From positions 186,001-250,000 of the forward strand of contig CAYTGN010000002.1 in the NCBI GenBank assembly GCA_964437415.1: a stretch of 64,000 nt of DNA, read 5' to 3'. The DNA is from CADEDV01 sp964437415 (lineage in GTDB: Bacteria > Bacteroidota > Bacteroidia > Chitinophagales > Chitinophagaceae). The notes beneath the pieces are model-generated. The model had not been told where the DNA came from. It searched no databases and worked only from the letters and a program-made list of their open reading frames with translations. Shown here piece by piece: positions 7,908 through 16,958 of the stretch. Position 1 is the first letter of the stretch; each line of letters opens with the position of its first letter. The position numbers and the translations under genes were made by a program.

Positions 7908-9353
7908 CTAAATTTTGGAGTAAATGATACGCAGCCGCATTCGCTGGGTGGGGTGGTTTCCGCCGCCAAGTCTCACCCGGCCTTTGCCTACAGTCGGGTT
8001 CACAAAAATACCCCGTAAAACATCTGTTGATTTGCCGGGAATACCAAACTGATCAAAAATATAAAATGGTGAAAACACTCTCAGGTCGTAGGCAGGCAAT
8101 GTATTATTCACCACATTCTGCACATAGCGGGAAATATTGAACCTCCACACGTTGATGCTGTTTGAACCGTCCGTACCCTTAAATGGAAGCCCGCCAAAGC
8201 TATATGGTGATAATGTTCCATTCTGATCCGGACTCATGTCATAGGGTATAGTTCTGAATGCAGAAATGGAAGGGTCGTATGCATCCAGCATCAGGGAGGC
8301 AGGAATGGTAAACACCGTATCACTGCCATCATACAACTGCTCCATCACTAATTCAGCACGGTGCACCACACGATTGCTGAGTGAAGCCAGACCCGGTATC
8401 TTCACTGTGGTGAATGTTCCGGGAGTGTTTTGAATATACACAATCTCATCTTCTGTATTATCACCTGCTATGCTGGAAATTGAAGCCGGATGTGTTCTCG
8501 TTATATAATTTGCATTGGCCGACAATAAGGTGAAACCAAAATCCCTGTATGTCGTGTCATAGTTGAGTGTATCATTTTTATCGTACCGGTAATATAATAC
8601 CAGCTTGGTGTTGACGCTTGTCAGGCTAAAAGACATAATCGCATTACCAGCTACAGATTCCAGGGCAAATCCCCTGAGTTTTGTGCGGAACAGGGAGTCT
8701 GAATAATAAGCGCCGGTTACAGACGAATAGTTGGTGTCATAGTCCAGCAGCCTCTGGCCAAAAGCATTATCTAATCTTATTCGCAACTGGTTCACCGTAG
8801 TGTCGCCGGGAACCTTTACTGAATCTTTCAACTGGGAAGGAGAGAATGTTCGTTGACCAAGCAGGTTAGAATAAGTGATTGAATTTTGTGATACCATGTA
8901 GTTCGAATCTGCCCTGAATTCTACGTTGTTGTCAATTTCATATACCCTCACGGTTTGCGCAGCATTGGTATCACCGTATGTATTATTATAACTTAGCACC
9001 AGCACCACAGAGTCAATATGGAGGCTGTCGCTTTTATTTTCAAACGTATATCTATAATAGGGAGGTTTCAGTTCCAGGAAAAGCCTTGCTTCTGTTTGGC
9101 CAAAAACAGGATCATTGCTGATCATGCCGAGAAAATGTTCATCCTCTTCTGTCAACCGGGTTGAATCAAACAATGGATTGAAGATACCGTTATAGGTTTC
9201 AACGGTAAGGATAGTATCGAAAGTATTGATATTGTCCACCGCAGGTATCAGGTCACCACCCAATTCAGTGGCATCATTGATCTTACGGCAGGCTGAGAGA
9301 ATTATAGCAGAGGAAATGATAAGGCCCAGCAGTGCAAACAGTCTTTTCTTCAC
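7908..9353 (-). CDS. DUF4270 family lipoprotein
   Basis: A 481-residue surface or periplasmic lipoprotein. The signal sequence ends in the lipobox LSAC with lipidated Cys at about residue 22, followed by RKINDATELGGDLIPAVDN, which with TFDTILTVETYN is the characteristic start of DUF4270 (PF14092). The rest is beta-rich with regularly spaced DSVVLVLSY-like strands. Start codon is GTG. It follows the glycogen-synthase-like gene by 31 bases on the same strand, and this pairing is common in Bacteroidota. The function of the family is unknown. Confidence 0.85.
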   Translation of the reverse strand: MKKRLFALLGLIISSAIILSACRKINDATELGGDLIPAVDNINTFDTILTVETYNGIFNPLFDSTRLTEEDEHFLGMISNDPVFGQTEARLFLELKPPYYRYTFENKSDSLHIDSVVLVLSYNNTYGDTNAAQTVRVYEIDNNVEFRADSNYMVSQNSITYSNLLGQRTFSPSQLKDSVKVPGDTTVNQLRIRLDNAFGQRLLDYDTNYSSVTGAYYSDSLFRTKLRGFALESVAGNAIMSFSLTSVNTKLVLYYRYDKNDTLNYDTTYRDFGFTLLSANANYITRTHPASISSIAGDNTEDEIVYIQNTPGTFTTVKIPGLASLSNRVVHRAELVMEQLYDGSDTVFTIPASLMLDAYDPSISAFRTIPYDMSPDQNGTLSPYSFGGLPFKGTDGSNSINVWRFNISRYVQNVVNNTLPAYDLRVFSPFYIFDQFGIPGKSTDVLRGIFVNPTVGKGRVRLGGGNHPTQRMRLRIIYSKI

Positions 9354-9384
9354 AAATGAGGTTTAATTCCGGGTTAGAAATTGA

Positions 9385-10197
9385 TTATTTGGCAAGTTCG
9401 CCATACAGTTGTAAATAGTCTGTTAAATCTGACTCTCCATTATACAGTAATGTCTTTTTTCCTCTCACCTTGGTGAACTCATCCGACAGCTTCTTTTCAA
9501 TTTTTTCTGCTCCAAACGTAATGGCATCTGCAAAACTTGCGCCGCCGCGGAACATGGCTGTGTTAGTGGCTTCTTTGAATACTTCAAGATCTTTCTCTTT
9601 CAGCGAAGCATGGATCAGCGCTTTTTTGAGAAAATCACTGCCAAGCTTTTCTTTGAATGTATTCTGGCCGATTGTATAGACCACTTTGCTGTGAGAGAAC
9701 ACAGGTTCTTTCTTATACAAGGTTTTAAGGTAGGCAGGGATCAGTCCTGTCATCCAGCCACTGCAATGGATAATATCAGGAGGCCAGCCAAACTTTTTAA
9801 CTGTTTCAAGGGCTCCCTTGCAAAAGAAAACAGTGCGGAGGCCATTATCATCAAACCATTTTTCATCTTCATCGTGAAAGATGGTCTTGCGTTTAAAAAG
9901 GTCTTCGTTTTCCAGGAAATAAACCTGAAGCCTTGCGCTGGGCAAAGAGGCCACTTTGATCTGAAGCGGCATATCATCATTATCCACAGAAACATTGATA
10001 CCCGATAAACGAACCACCTCATGCAGACGGTGGCGGCGTTCGTTGATAACGCCAAAGCGGGGCATTATGCATCTCACTTCAAACCCGTTATCATTTGCTT
10101 TTATGGCTAATTTATTTACGGTCTCTGAAAATTCAGTCAGTTCCAGGTAGGGCGACATCTCATTTGCTATAAACAGAATCCTTTTCTTTGCTGACAT
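9385..10197 (-). CDS. Glycogen/starch synthase-like N-terminal domain protein
   Basis: A 270-residue protein equivalent to the N-terminal Rossmann-like half of GT5 glycogen synthases (PF08323), starting KKRILFIANEMSPYLELTEF. The usual KTGG ADP-glucose-binding loop after the first strand is replaced by ELTEF. The motif PDIIHCSGWMTGLIPAYLK matches the PDVVHAHDWHTGL block, with Cys-Ser in place of His-Asp. The C-terminal GT1 half, which carries the catalytic residues, is absent; full enzymes are about 480 residues. Catalysis as a glycogen synthase is therefore unlikely. It is divergent from panC, with 105 bases between. Confidence 0.75.
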   Translation of the reverse strand: MSAKKRILFIANEMSPYLELTEFSETVNKLAIKANDNGFEVRCIMPRFGVINERRHRLHEVVRLSGINVSVDNDDMPLQIKVASLPSARLQVYFLENEDLFKRKTIFHDEDEKWFDDNGLRTVFFCKGALETVKKFGWPPDIIHCSGWMTGLIPAYLKTLYKKEPVFSHSKVVYTIGQNTFKEKLGSDFLKKALIHASLKEKDLEVFKEATNTAMFRGGASFADAITFGAEKIEKKLSDEFTKVRGKKTLLYNGESDLTDYLQLYGELAK

Positions 10198-10302
10198 TTG
10201 TATCCGTTTTGTTTAACCTGTTTTTACGAAAGGTGGCAAAGGTAGCCATTTTATGCTTAAATCCGGCCCAAACAGCGATTTTAACAGGCAAAAACCTGCA
10301 AG

Positions 10303-11139
10303 ATGATCTTATTCAAAAAAGCAAAAGACCTCCGCAATTACCTTGACGCACAGGACAAAACCGGTTTTGTGCCAACTATGGGTGCTTTGCATCAAGGTCA
10401 TATTTCATTGATAAAAGGTAGCAAACCGGAGACCGGCATCACCGTCTGCAGCATATTTGTTAACCCGACCCAGTTCAACGATCCTGCCGATTTTGAAAAA
10501 TATCCTGTCACCCTTGATAAGGATATTTACATGCTGGAAAAAGCGGGTTGTGATGTTTTATTCCTTCCATCTGTTGATGAGATCTATCCTGCTGGTTATA
10601 TCAAAAATCAATATGACCTGGGATATCTTGAAACTATACTGGAAGGCCGGTATCGCCCCGGGCATTTCCAGGGAGTCTGCATGGTGGTGCACCGCCTGCT
10701 GGATATGGTGAAGCCGGGCCTGCTTTATCTTGGCCAGAAGGATTACCAGCAATGCATGGTAATAAGTCGCTTGCTGCAACTTACCGGGATGGACGACCGT
10801 GTAAGCTTACGCATCTCCCCTACAGTAAGGGAAAATGACGGCCTTGCTATGAGCAGCCGGAACATGCGGCTGAATAAAGAAGAAAGAGAAAGGGCTCCTG
10901 TTATATTCAAAGCCTTAAATCATACGAGGAAAAATATTGCGCCGGGCAATCTTGATAAACTGAAGGCAGCAGCAATCGCCATGCTTGCAGAAAAAGGCCT
11001 GAGGCCCGACTACTTTGAAATCGCTGATGCAGGCGACCTGTCATTGGTCAATCAATGGGATGGCAGGCAAAAAATAGTAGCACTTGTTGCTGCCTATAAT
11101 AATGAAGTGCGGCTGATTGATAATATGCTGCTGAATTGA
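10303..11139 (+). CDS. panC: Pantothenate synthetase
   Basis: Condenses pantoate and beta-alanine using ATP to give pantothenate, in the cytoplasm. The 278-residue protein has the nucleotidyltransferase signature GFVPTMGALHQGHISLI (HxGH) at residues 21-37. It also has SIFVNPTQFNDPADFEKYP, YLGQKDYQQ, and SSRNMRLN with the KMSKS-like loop. panD follows 25 bases later and supplies beta-alanine, while panB lies 5 kb downstream on the same strand, so the three committed genes of the pathway sit close together. Confidence 0.97.
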   Translation: MILFKKAKDLRNYLDAQDKTGFVPTMGALHQGHISLIKGSKPETGITVCSIFVNPTQFNDPADFEKYPVTLDKDIYMLEKAGCDVLFLPSVDEIYPAGYIKNQYDLGYLETILEGRYRPGHFQGVCMVVHRLLDMVKPGLLYLGQKDYQQCMVISRLLQLTGMDDRVSLRISPTVRENDGLAMSSRNMRLNKEERERAPVIFKALNHTRKNIAPGNLDKLKAAAIAMLAEKGLRPDYFEIADAGDLSLVNQWDGRQKIVALVAAYNNEVRLIDNMLLN

Positions 11140-11164
11140 TGCTTGTTTTAACTTTGTGGCCCTT

Positions 11165-11509
11165 ATGCAGATAGAAGTATTAAAATCAAAGATTCACCGT
11201 GCTGTCATAACTGAGGCTAACCTTCATTATGTGGGCAGTCTTACTCTTGATGAAGACCTGATGGATGCTGCTAACCTCATTGGAAATGAAAAAGTGCAGG
11301 TAGTGAATGTGAATAATGGTGAAAGACTCGAAACTTATGTAATCAAAGGTAAAAGGGGGTCGGGTGTTGTTTGCCTCAATGGTCCGGCTGCCCGCCGCGG
11401 CATGGCAGGCGATGTGGTGGTGATTATTTCCTACGCACAAATGGATTTTGAAGAAGCAAAAACATTTTCACCCCGTCTTGTTTTCCCAAAAGAAGGCAAC
11501 AGACCCTGA
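11165..11509 (+). CDS. panD: Aspartate 1-decarboxylase proenzyme
   Basis: Pyruvoyl enzyme that makes beta-alanine from aspartate for pantothenate. With the ATG chosen here the start is MQIEVLKSKIHRAVIT and the self-cleavage site is YVGS with Gly24-Ser25, the same numbering as E. coli; an upstream in-frame GTG would shift it by three. Tyr22 and the later YVIKGKRGSG and LNGPAARRG blocks are conserved. Total length is 114 residues, slightly under the usual 115-130. It lies directly after panC. TAACTTTG at 11149-11156 resembles a -7 box, so a separate promoter is possible. Confidence 0.95.
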   Translation: MQIEVLKSKIHRAVITEANLHYVGSLTLDEDLMDAANLIGNEKVQVVNVNNGERLETYVIKGKRGSGVVCLNGPAARRGMAGDVVVIISYAQMDFEEAKTFSPRLVFPKEGNRP

Positions 11510-11563
11510 CATTCACCATTTGTTGTTTTGCAGTTCAGCAAGGCCTCGCTATTTTCGGTTTTA

Positions 11564-12568
11564 ATGAACAAGAAGGTTCGCCTCATACTGCAATATTGTT
11601 TTTTCCTGGGGCTGGGAATTTTCCTGGTGTGGTGGGCCATCCGTGACCTGGGTGAACATGACAGGTCGCAAATAAAGCAGGCGCTAAAAAATGCCCGCTA
11701 CTGGCTCATCATTCCTGTATCCGGTATTTTATTCCTCAGTCATTATATCCGGGCCATCCGGTGGAAACTGCTGATCGAGCCGATGGGTTATCGTCCCCGG
11801 ACAGCCAATACCGTTTTTGCCGTGTTCATCGGATATTTAACCAACATGGCTGTACCCCGTTTGGGCGAAGTGCTGAAATGTACCGTTCTGGCCAATTATG
11901 AAAAAGTGCCTGCCGATAAATTAATCGGAACAATAATCCTTGAACGTATCATTGATGCGGTATGCCTGTTAATTGTATTTGGCATCACCCTTGTCATTCA
12001 GCCCGGTCTCTATACCAAACTCCTTGACACTTTTTTTCAGCCGGGTCAGGAAGAAGAGAAATCAGCATCAGGCCTTTTGATTTTTGGAATTATTGCGGCG
12101 GTTGTGCTTATCGCTGTCACAGCTTGGATGATCATTAAAAAGAAACGTCTGGCTGATGTTTTTGAATTGTTTAAAAAAATTGCCCTGAGAGTATGGCAGG
12201 GTGTCAGCGCCATTCAGCATCTCAAAAAAAGAGGTCGTTTTATCATACTCACTGTGCTGATATGGTCACTCTATCTTATAGGAGGCTATATCGGTTTTTT
12301 TGCTTTGCAGGAAACTAGTCATTTCGGCATCCGTGAAGCATTTTCCATTCTTTCGGCAGGCAGCATAGGCATGATCGTCACTCCCGGCGGCATTGGCGCC
12401 TATGCTTTCCTGTTGCAAAAGACGATGCATCTGTATGGATTGCAGGAAGGTATTGCTCTTGCCTTTGGCTGGCTGCTGTGGCTGGCGCAAACTGCCGTGG
12501 TAGTGGTGGGTGGTTTTTTCAGCTTCCTGGCCATCCCCTGGTACAATAAGAAAAGAAACAACCGGTAA
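11564..12568 (+). CDS. Lysylphosphatidylglycerol synthase TM-like (YbhN/UPF0104) membrane protein
   Basis: A 334-residue inner-membrane protein of the flippase-like UPF0104 group (PF03706). I use the ATG giving MNKKVRLILQYCFFLGLGIF; an upstream TTG would add 12 residues and is less likely. About eight membrane helices are visible, with the conserved ISHYIRAIRWKLL-type motif (here LSHYIRAIRWKLL) after helix 2, and AVPRLGEVLKC, then the GSIGMIVTPGGIGAYA loop. No cytosolic aminoacyl transferase domain is attached. The gene follows panD by 54 bases. The transported or flipped lipid is unknown. Confidence 0.8.
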   Translation: MNKKVRLILQYCFFLGLGIFLVWWAIRDLGEHDRSQIKQALKNARYWLIIPVSGILFLSHYIRAIRWKLLIEPMGYRPRTANTVFAVFIGYLTNMAVPRLGEVLKCTVLANYEKVPADKLIGTIILERIIDAVCLLIVFGITLVIQPGLYTKLLDTFFQPGQEEEKSASGLLIFGIIAAVVLIAVTAWMIIKKKRLADVFELFKKIALRVWQGVSAIQHLKKRGRFIILTVLIWSLYLIGGYIGFFALQETSHFGIREAFSILSAGSIGMIVTPGGIGAYAFLLQKTMHLYGLQEGIALAFGWLLWLAQTAVVVVGGFFSFLAIPWYNKKRNNR

Positions 12569-12652
12569 CCCTTTTCCTGACGGAAAACTTAATACCGTCA
12601 TTTACGGTTCTTGTTTAATTTCATACCTTATCGCTGAACAACCAGGCATGCT

Positions 12653-14743
12653 ATGACACAACAAAGTTTTCCCAAACTTATTGCACGAGACATCAGTTGG
12701 CTTTCTTTTAATGCAAGGGTGTTGCAGGAGGCCGGCGACCCGACTGTGCCGCTGCGTGAACGCATCCGTTTTCTCGGCATTTTCTCCAATAACCTTGATG
12801 AATTTTTCCGGGTGAGGGTGGCCACCCTGAAACGGATGATGAAATTTGGCAGCAAAGCCAATATGCACCTCGAAGCTGATCCGCAAAGCATTCTTGATGA
12901 GATACAGATGATCGTATTGAACCAGCAGGGAGAGTTCAACCGCATCTGGGAAGATGTGCAGCTGAAATTGAAGGAGCAGAAAATTTTTCTTAAAACAGAA
13001 AAGGAACTCAACCATGAACAGCAGGAATTTGTTCGCCGGCATTATGATGAAGAAGTGAGCTCCAATCTCATCCCGCTGATGATAGAAAACATTTCTGAAT
13101 TTCCCAACCTCCGGGACAAATCCATTTATCTCGCTGTGGTGATGTGGAAAAAGGAAAGCGCCTTAAAGAAAAAGTATGCCCTGATTGAAGTACCCAGCCG
13201 GGTGCTGGGACGTTTTCTTATCCTTCCTTCCAAACCGGAAGAACATCATATCATTTTGCTGGAAGACATCATCCGTTTTAACCTTCCTGATATTTTCTCC
13301 TATTTCGGTTACGATCAGTACCAGTCGCATATTTTCAAAGTGACAAGAGATGCGGAAATGGATATTGACAACGATATTTCTACCAGCATTATTCAAAAAA
13401 TTGAAAAAGGCATAAAGAACCGGCGCAAGGGCAAGCCGGTACGTTTTGTATATGACAGGGAAATGGATCCCGGCCTGCTGGAATATCTTATCCGCAGATT
13501 AAATCTCACCAAGCGGGATAATCTCATCCCAGGTGGCCGCATTCACAACTTTCGCCACTTTATAGATTTTCCCGACCAGGTGTTTAAAGAAAAAACAAAA
13601 CGAAAAAAACCTTTTGATCATCCTTTGTTGAAAGGACACCGTGTGTCCGATGTAATTCAGGAAAGGGATGTGATGCTGCACCTGCCTTATCATTCATTTA
13701 CGCCGCTGATAGACCTGATCAGGGAAGCCGCTTTTGATCCTGATGTGACCAGTATCAAGATCACCTGCTACCGGCTGGCGCAGCAGTCACGCATTGTCAA
13801 TGCACTCATCAATGCCGTGAGAAACGGCAAAGAAGTGATAGTGATGCTGGAGCTAAGGGCACGGTTTGAAGAAGAGGCCAATATTGAATGGAAGAACAGG
13901 CTCGAAGAAGAAGGCGCCAAAGTGCTGGTGGAGATACCCAACATGAAAGTGCATTCTAAAATTTGTGTGATACGAAAAAAAACGAAGGACAGCTTTATCC
14001 ATTATGGTTTTGTAAGCACAGGCAACCTGAATGAAAAAACGGCAAAGGTATATGGCGATCATTGCTTGCTTACATCCAATCCAAAGATCATGGCCGATGT
14101 GATCCGCATTTTTAATTTTTTGGAACAGCCAAAAACGGGATTGCACTTTTTGAGAGATTGTAAAACAGTTATCCCAAGTCCGCATTTTTTGAAGCAGGAA
14201 ATGCTGACCCTGATAGAGAATGAAATTAAAAGCGCCAAAAAAAGAAAACCCTGCGGTATCACTTTAAAGATGAACTCCCTCTCCGATGCCGATATGATTA
14301 AAAAATTGCATGAGGCAGCCAGGGCTGGTGTGCCGATCCGGCTGATCGTAAGAGGCATTTTTTGTATGCGTTCGCAAAACAAAAAATACAAACAACCTGT
14401 CCGTGCCATCAGTATTGTTGATGAATATCTTGAACATGCAAGAGTGTGGGTTTTTCATAACCGGGGTAAAGAGAAAGTTTATCTATCTTCGGCGGACTGG
14501 ATGTTGAGAAACCTGGAACACCGAGTGGAAGCCACCTGCCCTGTGTGGAATGAAGAGATAAAGGAAGAGCTTAAAGAGATATTGAATATACAATTGCAGG
14601 ATAATGTGAAAGCAAGATGGTTAGACAATGAACTGAACAATGAATATGTGAGAACCACCCGGAAAAAGATACGTTCACAGGTCGAAACTTATAATTACCT
14701 GTACAAAAAAACACTGACCCAAAGTGAGACTGGCAGCCATTGA
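12653..14743 (+). CDS. ppk1: Polyphosphate kinase 1
   Basis: Reversibly polymerises the gamma-phosphate of ATP into inorganic polyphosphate. The 696-residue protein has the PPK1 order: N-terminal helical domain (ARDISWLSFNARVLQEA, residues about 11-110), head domain (to about 320), and two phospholipase D-like C-terminal domains. The phosphorylated histidine lies in MKVHSKICVI, and the second PLD-like domain has LSSADWMLRNLEHRVE. Length is the family's usual about 690. The ppx gene overlaps its 3' end by 20 bases, so synthesis and degradation enzymes are co-transcribed and translationally coupled. Confidence 0.96.
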   Translation: MTQQSFPKLIARDISWLSFNARVLQEAGDPTVPLRERIRFLGIFSNNLDEFFRVRVATLKRMMKFGSKANMHLEADPQSILDEIQMIVLNQQGEFNRIWEDVQLKLKEQKIFLKTEKELNHEQQEFVRRHYDEEVSSNLIPLMIENISEFPNLRDKSIYLAVVMWKKESALKKKYALIEVPSRVLGRFLILPSKPEEHHIILLEDIIRFNLPDIFSYFGYDQYQSHIFKVTRDAEMDIDNDISTSIIQKIEKGIKNRRKGKPVRFVYDREMDPGLLEYLIRRLNLTKRDNLIPGGRIHNFRHFIDFPDQVFKEKTKRKKPFDHPLLKGHRVSDVIQERDVMLHLPYHSFTPLIDLIREAAFDPDVTSIKITCYRLAQQSRIVNALINAVRNGKEVIVMLELRARFEEEANIEWKNRLEEEGAKVLVEIPNMKVHSKICVIRKKTKDSFIHYGFVSTGNLNEKTAKVYGDHCLLTSNPKIMADVIRIFNFLEQPKTGLHFLRDCKTVIPSPHFLKQEMLTLIENEIKSAKKRKPCGITLKMNSLSDADMIKKLHEAARAGVPIRLIVRGIFCMRSQNKKYKQPVRAISIVDEYLEHARVWVFHNRGKEKVYLSSADWMLRNLEHRVEATCPVWNEEIKEELKEILNIQLQDNVKARWLDNELNNEYVRTTRKKIRSQVETYNYLYKKTLTQSETGSH

Positions 14744-15605
14744 TATCGGAAGTAATGCAGCAAGATTATTGATTAGTGATGTGATGCCCGGTCCGCAGAA
14801 TAAAGCAGAATTCATTAAAACAGCGTTGGTCCGTGTGCCGTTGCGGCTCGGGTTTGATGTGTTTGGTAAAGGAGAAATATCACCGGCGAAGACCGAAAAA
14901 ATCCTCAAAACGATCAAGTCATACAAACTGTTGCTGGATGTATATGAAGTGAAGCACCTGAAAGCATGTGCCACCAGCGCCATGCGGGATGCTGTCAATG
15001 GCGAAGAGATATTAAAAAAGGTGAAAACAGAAACCGGTATTGACATCCACATCATTACCGGACAGGAAGAAGCTTCTCTCATCTATGAGAATCATGTAGC
15101 TGACAATATGGCCAAAGAAGAATCCTATCTGTACATAGATGTTGGCGGCGGCAGCACAGAGCTTACTTTTTTCAGTGATGGTAAACTGGTCTTTAAAGAA
15201 TCATTCAACATCGGCACCATCCGTTTATTAAAGAACCAGGTGAGTGAAGCACAGTGGGATGAAATGAAAGAGTTCATCCGCACCAAAACAAAAGGGCATC
15301 ATCATGTGACAGCGATCGGATCAGGCGGAAATATCAATAAAATATTTTCCATTTCTAAAAGAAAAGAAGGCAAACCCCTGACACTTGACCTGTTGCGGGA
15401 TTATTTTAAAGAGTTCAGCAACCTGGAACTGCCGCAGCGGATGAGTTTATACAAACTTCGTGAAGACCGTGCCGATGTGATCGTTCCTGCCCTGCTCATT
15501 TACATCAATGTGATGCGCTGGGCAGATACCGAAGAAATATTTGTTCCCAAGATCGGTTTGGCTGATGGCTTGATACACACTTTGTATGAAGAGGTAAAAG
15601 CGTAA
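14724..15605 (+). CDS. ppx: Exopolyphosphatase / guanosine pentaphosphate phosphatase family
   Basis: Hydrolyses terminal phosphates from polyphosphate, or possibly pppGpp. The 293-residue protein has the ASKHA-fold phosphate motifs LAAIDIGSNAARLLI (residues 3-17), TGQEEASLIY and YIDVGGGSTELTFF. It is the short form without the C-terminal HD-like domains of E. coli Ppx (513 residues). Start is GTG, inside the last codons of ppk1. The following gene is an S23-type cassette that begins right after this stop codon. Confidence 0.92.
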   Translation: MRLAAIDIGSNAARLLISDVMPGPQNKAEFIKTALVRVPLRLGFDVFGKGEISPAKTEKILKTIKSYKLLLDVYEVKHLKACATSAMRDAVNGEEILKKVKTETGIDIHIITGQEEASLIYENHVADNMAKEESYLYIDVGGGSTELTFFSDGKLVFKESFNIGTIRLLKNQVSEAQWDEMKEFIRTKTKGHHHVTAIGSGGNINKIFSISKRKEGKPLTLDLLRDYFKEFSNLELPQRMSLYKLREDRADVIVPALLIYINVMRWADTEEIFVPKIGLADGLIHTLYEEVKA

Positions 15606-15606
15606 A

Positions 15607-15624
15607 ATTGGGAGATTGGGAAAA
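15607..15624 (+). repeat. Left 18-bp inverted repeat of S23 cassette
   Basis: ATTGGGAGATTGGGAAAA starts two bases after the ppx stop codon. It matches the reverse complement of 16025-16042 at 17 of 18 positions. Confidence 0.75.
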
Positions 15625-15653
15625 TGGGTGAACTTTGTAGCAAACTTTATTTT

Positions 15654-16013
15654 ATGACAGAAAAAGACTTAAAAATAAGAACAAGAAAGTTTGCAGTTGA
15701 TGTATTAAATTTTGTTGACCAGTTGCCAAACAGAAGAAGTGCAAATATTTTAGGCAATCAATTGGGCAGGTCTGCTTCTTCTGTTGCTGCAAATTATAGG
15801 GCAGCCTGCCGGGGCAGATCACATGCTGAGTTTATTGCCAAGATTGGGATTGTTGAAGAAGAAGCTGATGAATCAGTTTTTTGGCTTGATATTACTCCTG
15901 ATACAAAAAATGCGAAACCTGAAGAAATTGCCCCGCTTTTAAAAGAGGCAAGGGAACTGACAGCTATCTTCACTCCAGCAAGTAAGACAACCAAACTAAA
16001 TAAAGCAAAGTAG
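15654..16013 (+). CDS. Four-helix bundle protein (S23 / 23S rRNA intervening-sequence family)
   Basis: A 119-residue protein of the S23/IVP four-helix bundle family (PF05635). The start MTEKDLKIRTRKFAVDV is preferred over an ATG 30 bases upstream that lies at the edge of the inverted repeat. Family signatures are the LPNRRSANILGNQLGRSASSVAANYRAA block (written in the protein at about residues 22-50) and the later EFIAKIGIVEEEADES. Relatives are encoded in 23S rRNA intervening sequences, or stand alone, or act as Avd-like accessory proteins of diversity-generating retroelements; no reverse transcriptase is present here. The gene separates ppx from panB, looks AT-richer than its neighbours, and is framed by inverted repeats. 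Its molecular role is unknown. Confidence 0.88.
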   Translation: MTEKDLKIRTRKFAVDVLNFVDQLPNRRSANILGNQLGRSASSVAANYRAACRGRSHAEFIAKIGIVEEEADESVFWLDITPDTKNAKPEEIAPLLKEARELTAIFTPASKTTKLNKAK

Positions 16014-16024
16014 CCGCAGTACAC

Positions 16025-16042
16025 TTTTCCCAATTTCCCAAT
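16025..16042 (-). repeat. Right 18-bp inverted repeat of S23 cassette
   Basis: TTTTCCCAATTTCCCAAT is the inverted partner of 15607-15624 (one mismatch). It lies 11 bases after the four-helix-bundle stop codon and 21 bases before panB. Confidence 0.75.
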
Positions 16043-16063
16043 CCAAAATTTTAAAATCAAAAG

Positions 16064-16879
16064 ATGTCTGTAAACAAGGAAATAAAAAAAGTCACCACCA
16101 ACACACTGCGAAAAATGAAAGCAGCCGGTGAAAAGATCAGTATGCTGACAGCGTATGACTTTTCATTTGCAAAGATCATTGATGGTGCAGGTATAGATGT
16201 TATTCTTGTCGGCGACTCTGCTTCAAATGTGATGGCGGGCCATGAAACCACTTTACCCATCACGATGGACCAAATGATCTATCATGCCCAGTCTGTCATC
16301 CGGGGCATTGACCGTTGCCTTGTGGTGGTGGATATGCCTTTTGGGTCGTATCAATCTAATTCTGATATAGCGCTGGCCTCTGCCATACGCATCATGAAGG
16401 AAACAGGCAGTCACTCTGTAAAAATGGAAGGTGGCCAGGAAGCGGTGGATGCAATAAAGAGAATTGTTTCAGCCGGCATCCCGGTGATGGGTCACCTCGG
16501 TTTAACACCGCAGTCCATTTATAAATTCGGCACCTATACTGTCAGGGCAAAAGAAAAAGATGAGGCCAACAAACTGCGTAAGGATGCCCGCCTTCTGCAG
16601 GATGCGGGATGTTTTGCCATTGTTCTGGAAAAAATTCCTGCCGATCTTGCCAAAGAAGTGACCGAAAGCCTGCAAATCCCGACCATCGGCATCGGCGCCG
16701 GTGTGCATTGCGACGGGCAGGTGCTGGTGATGCATGATATGCTCGGCATCAATACGGAATTCAAACCCCGTTTTCTACGGCAATACCTGAATATCCATGA
16801 ACAGGCGACCAAAGCTGTTCAGCAATACATCAGTGATGTAAAAGATAAGAACTTTCCCAACGAGAATGAGCAGTATTGA
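16064..16879 (+). CDS. panB: 3-methyl-2-oxobutanoate hydroxymethyltransferase
   Basis: Transfers a hydroxymethyl group from 5,10-methylene-THF to alpha-ketoisovalerate to give ketopantoate, the first step of pantothenate synthesis. The 271-residue TIM-barrel has the conserved ISMLTAYDFSFAKIIDGAG, the metal-binding VGDSASNVMAGHETTLPIT (Asp in VGDS), MPFGSY, VKMEGG and PVMGHLGLTPQS blocks. The later IGIGAGVHCDGQVLVMHDML block is also intact. The enzyme is complete and should be active. It is on the same strand as panC-panD but five genes away, with an S23 cassette just upstream. Confidence 0.97.
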   Translation: MSVNKEIKKVTTNTLRKMKAAGEKISMLTAYDFSFAKIIDGAGIDVILVGDSASNVMAGHETTLPITMDQMIYHAQSVIRGIDRCLVVVDMPFGSYQSNSDIALASAIRIMKETGSHSVKMEGGQEAVDAIKRIVSAGIPVMGHLGLTPQSIYKFGTYTVRAKEKDEANKLRKDARLLQDAGCFAIVLEKIPADLAKEVTESLQIPTIGIGAGVHCDGQVLVMHDMLGINTEFKPRFLRQYLNIHEQATKAVQQYISDVKDKNFPNENEQY

Positions 16880-16932
16880 CATATTCCGGTTTACATGAAT
16901 CCTGTACGAAGTATTTCATCCTGATGGATGCT

Positions 16933-16940
16933 TACCTTTG
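16933..16940 (+). promoter_or_regulatory. -7 promoter box of the aldehyde dehydrogenase gene
   Basis: TACCTTTG matches TAnnTTTG 18 bases before the start codon. A weak -33 (TTTC near 16912) is upstream. It implies a very short leader. Confidence 0.45.
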
Positions 16941-16958
16941 CATCCTTAAATAATTGCC

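Noticed and set aside
12266..12601. Open minus-strand frames under the YbhN-like and ppk1 genes
   Set aside because: Shadows of well-supported genes.
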